Below, in pieces: positions 17,993 to 26,131 of a DNA stretch of 64,000 nucleotides. Under the pieces are notes generated by a model. That model saw only the letters and a program-made list of their open reading frames with translations, ran no database searches and was not told the origin of the DNA. The stretch is from Corynebacterium kalidii. GTDB taxonomy: Bacteria; Actinomycetota; Actinomycetes; Mycobacteriales; Mycobacteriaceae. Position numbers and translations under genes: made by a program. The stretch covers positions 344,438 to 408,437 of the forward strand of contig NZ_JALIEA010000011.1 of the NCBI RefSeq assembly GCF_022869005.1. The letters are read 5' to 3'. The stretch's first letter is position 1. Every line of letters starts with the position of its first letter.

Positions 17993-20900
17993 ATGGCAGA
18001 CGGCAGTGGCACCCGTGAGACGGCAGGCACGGCGGAGACCACCGGCGGCCGGTCGCGGCAGGACGCCATGGCCGATGCGGAGCTCCGGCGCCGCATCGGC
18101 TCGTCCGGCACCGTCGACGTCCGGCTCGACACCGGGCAGGACCCGGCCGGGGCCGGCCCGGCACGTCGGTGGGACGGGCTGGCCGGGGCACTGGTGTCCG
18201 GTGACCCACGCGTGGACCACCGGTTGCCGTACTCGGTCCTGGGCGGCCCCGGCACCGGGAAGACCTCCCTGCTCGTCGACACGGTGGTCAACTTCCTCGA
18301 CTCCGGTGGTACGGCGGACGAGGTGATGGTGGTGGCCCCGTCGAAGGAGGCCGCGGCGGCACTGCGCGACCAGATCACCGACGTCCTGCGCGCCCGGGAC
18401 ACCTACGCCACCACCGGCACGATGGTGCGCTCGGTGCACTCCTGGGCGTTCGTCTACCTGCGCGCGGTCGCGCAGGAGGACCAGACCGGACGGACGGCGC
18501 AGCCGCGGTTGATGACCGGTGCCGAGCACGACCTCCAGATCCGCACGCTGCTGCGCGGTCACGCCGAGGACGGGACCGGGCAGTGGCCGGCCGACATCCG
18601 CCCGGCGCTGCCACTGGTGGGGTTCGCCCGTCAGCTCCGCGACCTGCTGCTGCGGGCGGCGGAACGTGGGGTCGGGGCCGCCGACCTGAGTGAGCTCGGG
18701 GCCCGGCACCACGAACCGATGTGGTCGGCCGCCGGGGACTTCCTCCGGGAGTACGGGCAGATCCAGGCCCTGTCGGCGACGAACAACCTCAACGCCTCCG
18801 AGCTGCTGCACACCACCCTGGCCATGCTCGACGACCACCCGGAGGTCTTCGACCGGCACCGCGGCAAAATCCGGCTGGTGCTCGTCGACGACGCGCACAA
18901 CCTCGACCCGGCGTCCGGCCGGTTCATCTCCCGGTTCATGGTCCCCGGGGTGCGGAGCCTGGTGGCGGGTGACCCGGACCAGTGCGTCTTCCACTTCCGC
19001 GGTGCCGACGAGACCTTCCTCACCGGTGTCGCCGCCGTCGAGGACCGCCGGATCGTGCTGTCCCGGTCGCACCGCCTGCCCGGCGACCTGGTCCGGGCCG
19101 TCAACGTCCTGGAGTCCCGGCTCCCGGCCCACCCGACCCGTGTCATGCTGCGCGACGGTGGTCCGGACGGTCCGGAAGGTCCTGAAGGTCCGGACGGTCC
19201 GGACGACGGCCGCGCGGCGTTGGCGGTCCGGCGGTCCCCGTCCCGCACCGCCGACACCCTCACCGTCACCGACGAGATCCGGCGTGCGCACGTCATCGAC
19301 GGCGTCGCATGGGACGACATCGCCGTCATCGTGCGTTCCACCGCCGACATCCCGGTGCTGCGACGGGCCCTGCTGTCGCACGGGGTGCCGGTGAAGGTCG
19401 ACCCGACGAGCGTGGTGCTGGCGGACCAGCCGCTGGTCCGGGTGATCCTGCTCGCCCTCGACGCACTGGTCCGTCCCCTGGGCGGGCCGGAGATGCAGCA
19501 GCTCATCGAGAGCCCGATCGGCGGGGCGGACCCGGTGATGCTGCGCCGCGTGGAGCGTGCGGTCGCGCCGGTGCTGACCGGGACCGGGATGCGGGCGATG
19601 GACGCGGTCACCGCCATCGTCACCGGTCAGGCCACCGCGGAGGAACGCGAGCGGTGGACCGCCCGCTTCGGCCCCCGCGAACACCAGGTCGTCGAGCGGG
19701 TCAGCCGGGTCATCGAGGCCGGCCGCGCGGCACTGGAGCAGAAGACCTCCACCTCGCCGGTGGAGGCGGTCCTCTGGGCCGTCTGGCAGGCTGCCGACCT
19801 GTCGACGTCGCTCCAGGTCCAGGCACTGCGCGGCGGAACCCTGGGTTCCCAGGCCGACCGTGACCTCGACGCGGTCATGAGCCTCTTCGACCTCGCCGGC
19901 GACGTGGTGGAACGGACCCCCACCGCGACCCTGGAGACCTTCCTGGAGGACGTGCGGTCCCAGGAACTGCCCACCGGTGGCCGCGACCGACGGGGGGTCC
20001 GCCCCGACGCGGTGGAGATCCTCCCCGCCCACGCCGCCGCAGGACAGGAGTGGGACGTGGTCGTCGTCGCCGGGGTGCAGGAGGACAGCTGGCCGGCGGG
20101 CCCGACGGTGGGCGGCCTGTTCGGTCAGCAGGAGCTCGTCGACCTCGTCGACCGCGGGATCCCACCGGAGATCCCGGTGTCCCGGGCGGCCGCGGCGCTG
20201 TCGGAGGAACGTCGCCTGTTCCTCCTCGCGGTGTCCCGCGCCCGGCTCCGCACACTGGTCACCGCCGTCGATGCCGCCGGGGACGACACCAGCGTGCCCT
20301 CGAGGTTCCTCGACGAGATCGGGGGCGTGGCCGCCGCCGACGCTGCCGGGTCCGACGCGGCTGCCGATGCAGAGACGGCCGCCGAGGCCGCCGAGGCCGC
20401 TGAGACGACCGTGGCACCGGCGCTGCCGCGGGTGCTGGCCCTCGAACCGCTCATCGCCGAACTCCGTGACGTCGTCTGCGACGAGAACCGTGCCGGGCAC
20501 GAACGCGACGCGGCGGCACACAACCTCGCCCGACTGGCGGAGGCCGGGGTGTACGGTGCCGACCCCGACCAGTGGTGGGGCGTCGCGCCGCCCTCGACCA
20601 CCGGGCCGGCCGTCGCCCCACCCCGCGGCGGGGCCGCCCCTGCCGTCCGCATCAGCCCCACCACCCTGGAGACCCTCGACGACGGGTGCGACACCGTCGC
20701 CTTCCTGCGCGGACTCACCGGCGGGGCCTCCACCGAGGCCATGAAGGTCGGCATCCTCATCCACGCCGTCGCCGAAGGGTTCGCCACCGGGCTCGACTAC
20801 GACGACGCCCGCGACATCGTCGCCGCGGCCGTGCCCTACCTCGTCGACGGACCCGCCTGGACGGCCGCGCCGTTGGCGGAGAGCTGCCTGACCGCGGTGG

Positions 20901-21394
20901 ACCGGCTCCACACGTGGATCCTGGAACGCGAGGGGCTGGGACGGACCGTCGAGGTCGAACGCACCCTGGAACGCACCATCGGCACCACCGACGGCGGCCT
21001 GCCGATCGTGCTGGCCGGGCGCACCGACCGCGTCGAGACCGACGCCGACGGACGGACCACCGTGGTGGACTTCAAGACCGGACGGACCGCCAAGACGAAG
21101 AAGGAGGCGGCGGAGAGCCGCCAGCTGGCCGCCTACCAGCTGCTCGTCGACGGTGAGCCCGGGATGACCCCGGACGGGGCGATGCTGGTGTACCCGCGCC
21201 GTGAGACCAGCACCGTCACGGTGCTGCAGCAGGCGGCCATGGGCCCCGACGAGCTGGAGGAGTTCCGGGCGCTGGCCGTCGACGCCGCCGCCCGGGTGAC
21301 CGGCCCGGTCTTCCAGGCCACCGCGGAGGACTGTGAATCATCCGACTACGCATGTCTGTGCCCGGCCTGCCGGGCAGGGGAGCAGGTGATCTAG
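17993..21394 (+). CDS. adnA: AdnA subunit of the AdnAB helicase-nuclease
   Basis: AdnAB is the mycobacterial-type resection motor that unwinds and cuts DNA ends in double-strand break repair. This 1133-residue protein has a UvrD-like motor with Walker A GGPGTGKTS (residues 84-92) and a RecB-type nuclease near the C-terminus (GRTDRVETD, VVDFKTG, QLAAYQLL). Motif II reads VDDAHNLD rather than DEYQD, so this motor is probably the weaker one. The end has a Cys cluster (CESSDYACLCPAC) plus an upstream Cys in DDGCDTVAF, which may bind an iron-sulfur cluster. An Ala-rich linker lies near residue 785. Its stop codon directly abuts the adnB ATG. It corresponds to Rv3202c. Confidence 0.88.
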   Translation: MADGSGTRETAGTAETTGGRSRQDAMADAELRRRIGSSGTVDVRLDTGQDPAGAGPARRWDGLAGALVSGDPRVDHRLPYSVLGGPGTGKTSLLVDTVVNFLDSGGTADEVMVVAPSKEAAAALRDQITDVLRARDTYATTGTMVRSVHSWAFVYLRAVAQEDQTGRTAQPRLMTGAEHDLQIRTLLRGHAEDGTGQWPADIRPALPLVGFARQLRDLLLRAAERGVGAADLSELGARHHEPMWSAAGDFLREYGQIQALSATNNLNASELLHTTLAMLDDHPEVFDRHRGKIRLVLVDDAHNLDPASGRFISRFMVPGVRSLVAGDPDQCVFHFRGADETFLTGVAAVEDRRIVLSRSHRLPGDLVRAVNVLESRLPAHPTRVMLRDGGPDGPEGPEGPDGPDDGRAALAVRRSPSRTADTLTVTDEIRRAHVIDGVAWDDIAVIVRSTADIPVLRRALLSHGVPVKVDPTSVVLADQPLVRVILLALDALVRPLGGPEMQQLIESPIGGADPVMLRRVERAVAPVLTGTGMRAMDAVTAIVTGQATAEERERWTARFGPREHQVVERVSRVIEAGRAALEQKTSTSPVEAVLWAVWQAADLSTSLQVQALRGGTLGSQADRDLDAVMSLFDLAGDVVERTPTATLETFLEDVRSQELPTGGRDRRGVRPDAVEILPAHAAAGQEWDVVVVAGVQEDSWPAGPTVGGLFGQQELVDLVDRGIPPEIPVSRAAAALSEERRLFLLAVSRARLRTLVTAVDAAGDDTSVPSRFLDEIGGVAAADAAGSDAAADAETAAEAAEAAETTVAPALPRVLALEPLIAELRDVVCDENRAGHERDAAAHNLARLAEAGVYGADPDQWWGVAPPSTTGPAVAPPRGGAAPAVRISPTTLETLDDGCDTVAFLRGLTGGASTEAMKVGILIHAVAEGFATGLDYDDARDIVAAAVPYLVDGPAWTAAPLAESCLTAVDRLHTWILEREGLGRTVEVERTLERTIGTTDGGLPIVLAGRTDRVETDADGRTTVVDFKTGRTAKTKKEAAESRQLAAYQLLVDGEPGMTPDGAMLVYPRRETSTVTVLQQAAMGPDELEEFRALAVDAAARVTGPVFQATAEDCESSDYACLCPACRAGEQVI

Positions 21395-24300
21395 ATGGAC
21401 ACGATCGACCCGCACGAACTGTCGCGGATGCTGGGCCAGCAGTTCGGCCCCACCACCCAGCAGGCCGCGGTCATCGGGGCCGACCCCGGCCCCACCCTCG
21501 TCGTCGCCGGCGCGGGGGCGGGGAAGACGGAGACGATGGCCGCCCGCGTCGTCTGGCTCGTCGCCAACGGGCTCGTCGCGCCCGAGCAGGTGCTCGGACT
21601 GACGTTCACCCGTAAAGCCGCGCGGGAGCTGGGCCAACGGATCCGGCGGCGACTGCAGACACTCGCGGAGTCGGGCTTCCTCGACGCCCTCCCCCCGGAC
21701 GACCCCCGTCACGAGGCCCTGCACAACATCATCCCCACCGTCTCCACCTACGACGCCTACGCCGGCTCCGTCGTGCGCGAGTACGGCCTCCTGCTGCCGA
21801 TGGAACCCGCCGGCCGCATCATCTCCGACACCGAACGGTGGATGATCGCCCGCGACGTGGTCAGCGACTGGCCCACCGGGTTCACCACCACCCGGTCCCT
21901 GCCGTCGATCATCGACGACATGCTCGACCTCTCCGACGAGATGGACAACCACCTCGTCAGCGCCGACCGCGTCGCCGAGGAGTGCCGCATCACCGCCGCC
22001 GAGATCGACGGGCTGCCCGACCGGGATGGCAAGGTGCTCAAGGGGGTCGACGCCACCCTGGAGTCGATCAACGACGCCCTGACCTACCGCCGGGAACTGC
22101 TCGATCTGGTCACCGCCTACCGGGACACGCTCAGCGAGCGCAACCTGATGACCTTCGGTCAGCAGATGTCCAAGGCCGCCCAACTCGTCGGCACCCACGA
22201 CCGGGTCGGGGAGGCGCAGCGCCGCCGCTTCCGCGTGGTGATGCTCGACGAGTACCAGGACACCGGCCACGCCCAGCGGGTGCTGCTGCAGAACCTCTTC
22301 GGCAACGGTGCCGACCCCGGGCTCACGGTGACGGCCGTGGGCGACCCGATGCAGTCCATCTACGGTTTCCGCGGGGCCACGGCGGCCAACCTGGCCCACT
22401 TCCGCACGGATTTCCCCACCGCCACCGGCCCCGCGCCGATCCTCGAGCTGACCACCTCGTGGCGCAACCCCGCCCGGGTGCTCGACCTGGCGAACACCGT
22501 GTCACGGTGGTCGATGGACACCGACACCCCCATGGTCTCCCCACTGTCGGCCCGCCCCGGGGCGGGGACCGGGGAGGTTCTGCTGGGGTGGTTCGACACC
22601 CGTGAAGAGGAACTCGACTGGCTCGCCGACGACCTTGCGGCCCGCTACCACGAGCACCGCGAGCACCGTGAGCACGGGGGGCACCGTGAGCACGGCGGAC
22701 CGGCCGCGGCGCCGTTCTCCGCCGCGGTGCTGCTGCGCAAGAACGCCGACGCCCAACCCATCCACGACCTGCTGCGCGCCCGGGGGGTTCCCGTCGACAT
22801 GACGGCCGGGCCCGGCCTGCTCGACGTCCCCGAGGTCGCCGACGTGTTCGCCACCCTGCGGGTCCTCGTCGACCCCGACGACGACATCGCCCTGCTCCGG
22901 CTGCTCACCGGCGTGCGCTGGAACATCGGTGCCGCCGACCTCCTGGCCCTGGCCAGGCGTGTCGACCAGCTGTCCCGACGTGACGCCGCCGCGGCGCACA
23001 CGGAGTCGAATCCGGCCGCCGACACGGACACGGACACGGACGCGGGGGCTGCCGGTCTCACCGCACTGGTCACCGGGCGTTTCGGCGACTCCCCGGCGTT
23101 GGCCACGGTGCGCCGTCGGCTCGCCGACATCGACCGTGACACCAACCGGGTGGCCGTCGGGCTGGCGGAGGCGCTGGCGGACCTGCGCGGCATGGAGAAC
23201 TACGGGATGTCGGACGAGGGGGTCCGTCGTCTCGGCGAACTCGGCCGGGAACTCCGGTTCCTGCGCCGGCATTCCCTGTCAAAACCACTGACCGACCTCG
23301 TCGCCGACATCGAGAACATGACCGGCGTGCGTACCGAGGTCCTCACCCGCTACCACCGCTCCACCGACCGGTCGATCGGCACCAGCCACCTCGACAAGTT
23401 CGCCGAGGTGGTCCGGTCCTTCTCCGAACTCAGCGCCTCCAGCCCGGCGGCCCTGGTCGACTACCTGCGCTCCGCCTCGGCGAGGGAGAAGGGCCTCGAC
23501 CCCGGCGAAGTCGAGGTGCGCACCGACTGCGTCCAGCTGCTCACCGTGCACAAGGCCAAGGGCCTGGAGTGGGAGATCGTCGCGGTACCCCACGCCACGC
23601 GCAAGACCTACGCCGACGCCGTCAAACGTCCCACCGTGACGTCCTGGACGACCAACGCGAAGATCCTCCCGTCCGGGCTGCGCGGCGACGCCGCCACCGG
23701 GCCGGACGACGACACCGGTGCTCCGGTGCTCGATCTCGGCGACGTCGAGGACCGCAAGGGCGTGGTCGAGGCGCAGGAGAGGTTCAAGGTCGACCTCGGG
23801 GTGCACGGTGCGCGCGAAGACGACCGCCTGTTCTACGTCGCGGTCACTCGCAGCGAACAGACACTGCTGGTCAGCGGCGCGGCGTTCAACAACGCCGACC
23901 GCCGGCCCGTCGACCCGTCCGTGGCACTCACCCTCCTGCGGGACCGGGCACGGGCGAACCACCCGGAGTCCGTCGTCACCTGGTCCGACCTGGGCATGGA
24001 GTACTCCAAGACCGAGCTACGCCGGCTGGAGAAAGGGCCCCACCACCGGGAGGACCCGGTGATGGTGCCGGACAACCCGGCCGCACGCAACGACCTCGTC
24101 GCCGAGTTCCACCGCGAGGCACCCGCCGCCCCGACAGCGGTGTGGCCCCGGCCCACCCTCACCGACCCGTCACGGGAGAACGCCGCAGCGGTCGTCGACG
24201 GTATCCGGAGGGTCCGCCAGGCGCGCCGGGACATCGGACAGCAGGTCGCGCGCCGGGCCCCCGACCCCGGGACACTCGCCGACCAGTGGACCCAGGAGAC

Positions 24301-25018
24301 CCGGGTCCTCATCGACGAGTTCCGGGCCGGCGCGGTGCCTGAGGTCGTCGTCCCCCTCGGATCCCGTCTCACCGCGACCGAGGCGGTGTCGTTGTCGCGC
24401 GACCGCGCCGAGTTCGCCCGTCGTCGCCGGCGCCCGGTGCCGATGGAGCCCCGCCCGTACACCAAGCGGGGCACCGCCTTCCACAACTGGGTCGAGAAAC
24501 ACTACGGTGTCGCCAGCCTCCTGGACGAGGACGACCTGCCCGGTGCCGCGGACGCGACACTGACCGACCCGGCCCTGGAGCACCTCAAGCAGCGTTTCCT
24601 CGACAGCGACTGGGCCGGGCGTACACCCGAGAGCGTGGAGGGGGCATATTCGGTCACCCTGGCCGGACACGTCTTCGAGGGGCGCATCGACGCGGTCTTC
24701 CGGGACGGCGACGGCTGGTTCGTCGTCGACTGGAAGACCGGGAAGCGTCCCGGCGGGGCGGAACTCGCCGCCGCGGAACTCCAGCTCGCCGTGTACCGGC
24801 TCGCCTGGGCGAAGGTCCAGAGCGTCCGGCTGGGGCGACCGGTCAGCCCCGACTCCGTCCGCGCCGCGTTCCACTACGTGCTCTCCAATGAGACCTATGA
24901 ACCGGGTACACTGCCGTCATCGGAGCAACTGGCCGCACTGATCGGACAGGACGGCCACGACGGACACGGCAGAAACAACGGACACGACGGAAATGACAGG
25001 GAGCGGATGCGGCGGTGA
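21395..25018 (+). CDS. adnB: AdnB subunit of the AdnAB helicase-nuclease
   Basis: The lead motor of the AdnAB complex. The 1207-residue protein has Walker A VAGAGAGKTE near residue 45, a canonical motif II LDEYQDTGHAQ, GDPMQSIYGFRGA, the motif V-like VHKAKGLEWEIV, and a C-terminal nuclease with GRIDAVF, VVDWKTGKR and QLAVYRLAW. A His-rich insert (HEHREHREHGGHREHGG) sits between motor motifs, encoded by a 9-base repeat. The C-terminal tail is His/Gly/Asp/Asn-rich. The ATG follows the adnA stop with no gap. The end overlaps the potassium-channel GTG as GTGA. Confidence 0.9.
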   Translation: MDTIDPHELSRMLGQQFGPTTQQAAVIGADPGPTLVVAGAGAGKTETMAARVVWLVANGLVAPEQVLGLTFTRKAARELGQRIRRRLQTLAESGFLDALPPDDPRHEALHNIIPTVSTYDAYAGSVVREYGLLLPMEPAGRIISDTERWMIARDVVSDWPTGFTTTRSLPSIIDDMLDLSDEMDNHLVSADRVAEECRITAAEIDGLPDRDGKVLKGVDATLESINDALTYRRELLDLVTAYRDTLSERNLMTFGQQMSKAAQLVGTHDRVGEAQRRRFRVVMLDEYQDTGHAQRVLLQNLFGNGADPGLTVTAVGDPMQSIYGFRGATAANLAHFRTDFPTATGPAPILELTTSWRNPARVLDLANTVSRWSMDTDTPMVSPLSARPGAGTGEVLLGWFDTREEELDWLADDLAARYHEHREHREHGGHREHGGPAAAPFSAAVLLRKNADAQPIHDLLRARGVPVDMTAGPGLLDVPEVADVFATLRVLVDPDDDIALLRLLTGVRWNIGAADLLALARRVDQLSRRDAAAAHTESNPAADTDTDTDAGAAGLTALVTGRFGDSPALATVRRRLADIDRDTNRVAVGLAEALADLRGMENYGMSDEGVRRLGELGRELRFLRRHSLSKPLTDLVADIENMTGVRTEVLTRYHRSTDRSIGTSHLDKFAEVVRSFSELSASSPAALVDYLRSASAREKGLDPGEVEVRTDCVQLLTVHKAKGLEWEIVAVPHATRKTYADAVKRPTVTSWTTNAKILPSGLRGDAATGPDDDTGAPVLDLGDVEDRKGVVEAQERFKVDLGVHGAREDDRLFYVAVTRSEQTLLVSGAAFNNADRRPVDPSVALTLLRDRARANHPESVVTWSDLGMEYSKTELRRLEKGPHHREDPVMVPDNPAARNDLVAEFHREAPAAPTAVWPRPTLTDPSRENAAAVVDGIRRVRQARRDIGQQVARRAPDPGTLADQWTQETRVLIDEFRAGAVPEVVVPLGSRLTATEAVSLSRDRAEFARRRRRPVPMEPRPYTKRGTAFHNWVEKHYGVASLLDEDDLPGAADATLTDPALEHLKQRFLDSDWAGRTPESVEGAYSVTLAGHVFEGRIDAVFRDGDGWFVVDWKTGKRPGGAELAAAELQLAVYRLAWAKVQSVRLGRPVSPDSVRAAFHYVLSNETYEPGTLPSSEQLAALIGQDGHDGHGRNNGHDGNDRERMRR
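22650..22698 (+). repeat. Short tandem repeat encoding a His-rich insert in AdnB
   Basis: Units of about 9 bases (GAGCACCGC/T) are repeated four times with G-rich interruptions. They encode a HREH-type stretch. The copies differ slightly in third positions. Confidence 0.6.
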
Positions 25019-26088
25019 ACGACAGGCTCAGGGACCGGTTCCGGTCGGACTCGGATATCGAGGCGCTGCCACCGCAGTCACTGATCAGGATCGTCAACAT
25101 CCCGGACAGCGCGCCGGCCAGCCCGTGGTGGCTGATCAGCCGCAGGATGCTCTACGCGATGTTGCTCGTACTGGCGACTGCGATGGCGGCCTATTTCGAC
25201 CGGGGCGGCTACACAGGCCTCGAGACGTTCCTGGATGCGGTCTACTACGCGGCCGTCTCGCTGTCCACCACCGGGTACGGGGACATCGCACCGGTGACCC
25301 AGTCCGCCCGGCTGATCAACATCCTCGTCATCACACCGATGCGGGTCATCTTCCTGATCCTGCTGGTCGGCACGACCCTGTCCGTGCTGACCGAGGAATC
25401 CCGCAAGACCCTGCAGATCCGTCGCTGGAGAAGGCATATGCGCAACCACACCGTCGTCATCGGGTACGGGACCAAGGGCCGGGCGGCGACCACCGCACTG
25501 CTGGCCGACGGCGTCCCCGCCTCGCAGATCGTCGTCGTCGACTCCGACTCCGAGGCGCTCACCCACGCCTCGTCGCGGGGCCTGGTCACCGTCCACGGCC
25601 ACGCCACCCGGTCCGACGTCCTGAAACTGGCCGGGGCGGCCCGCGCCCGTGCCGTGGTCGTGGCGCCGAACCAGGACGACACGGCCGTGCTGATCACCCT
25701 GTCGGTCCGTGAGATCGCCCCCTCGGCGACGATCGTGGCCTCCGTCCGGGAGTCGGAGAACTCCCACCTGCTGCGGCAGTCCGGGGCGGACTCGGTGGTG
25801 GTCTCCTCCGAGACGGCCGGCCGGATGCTGGGCCTGGCCACGGTGAGCCCGTCGGTGACCGGCATGATGGAGGACCTGCTCAGCCCGGACGAGGGGTTCT
25901 CCGTGGCCGAACGGGTGGTCGGGGAGGACGAGGTCGGCGGCAACCCCCGCAACCTCGAGGACATCGTCCTCGGCGTGGTGCGTTCCGGCGTGCTCTACCG
26001 GGTCAACTCCTCGGAGGCGGAGACGGTGGAGCCCGGTGACCGGCTGCTCTACATCCGACGTATCACCGGCGCCCCCGGCACCGACTGA
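25015..26088 (+). CDS. Potassium channel with RCK domain (CglK-like)
   Basis: A two-helix K+ channel fused to a cytosolic RCK (TrkA-N) gating domain, 357 residues. TM1 is near residues 44-60, the pore helix and selectivity filter TTGYGD are at 85-90, and TM2 is near 101-125. The RCK part starts with VVIGYGTKGRAATTALL and has an acidic VVVDSD after its second strand, typical of nucleotide binding. The GTG start overlaps the adnB stop. An internal ATG (25438, residue 142) is preceded by GGAG 7 bases upstream, so a separate soluble RCK polypeptide is likely, as in MthK-type channels. C. glutamicum CglK is the close relative. Confidence 0.92.
   Translation: MNDRLRDRFRSDSDIEALPPQSLIRIVNIPDSAPASPWWLISRRMLYAMLLVLATAMAAYFDRGGYTGLETFLDAVYYAAVSLSTTGYGDIAPVTQSARLINILVITPMRVIFLILLVGTTLSVLTEESRKTLQIRRWRRHMRNHTVVIGYGTKGRAATTALLADGVPASQIVVVDSDSEALTHASSRGLVTVHGHATRSDVLKLAGAARARAVVVAPNQDDTAVLITLSVREIAPSATIVASVRESENSHLLRQSGADSVVVSSETAGRMLGLATVSPSVTGMMEDLLSPDEGFSVAERVVGEDEVGGNPRNLEDIVLGVVRSGVLYRVNSSEAETVEPGDRLLYIRRITGAPGTD
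25427..25440 (+). promoter_or_regulatory. Internal ribosome site and start for the RCK domain
   Basis: GGAG at 25427-25430, 7 bases and ATG at 25438 lie at the boundary between TM2 and the RCK domain, just before HMRNHTVVIG. The spacing is that of a normal translation start, unlike chance internal ATGs. Confidence 0.55.
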
Positions 26089-26131
26089 CTTCAACCGCAC
26101 ACCCCCCCCGACGGAGGCGAGAACACCCACC

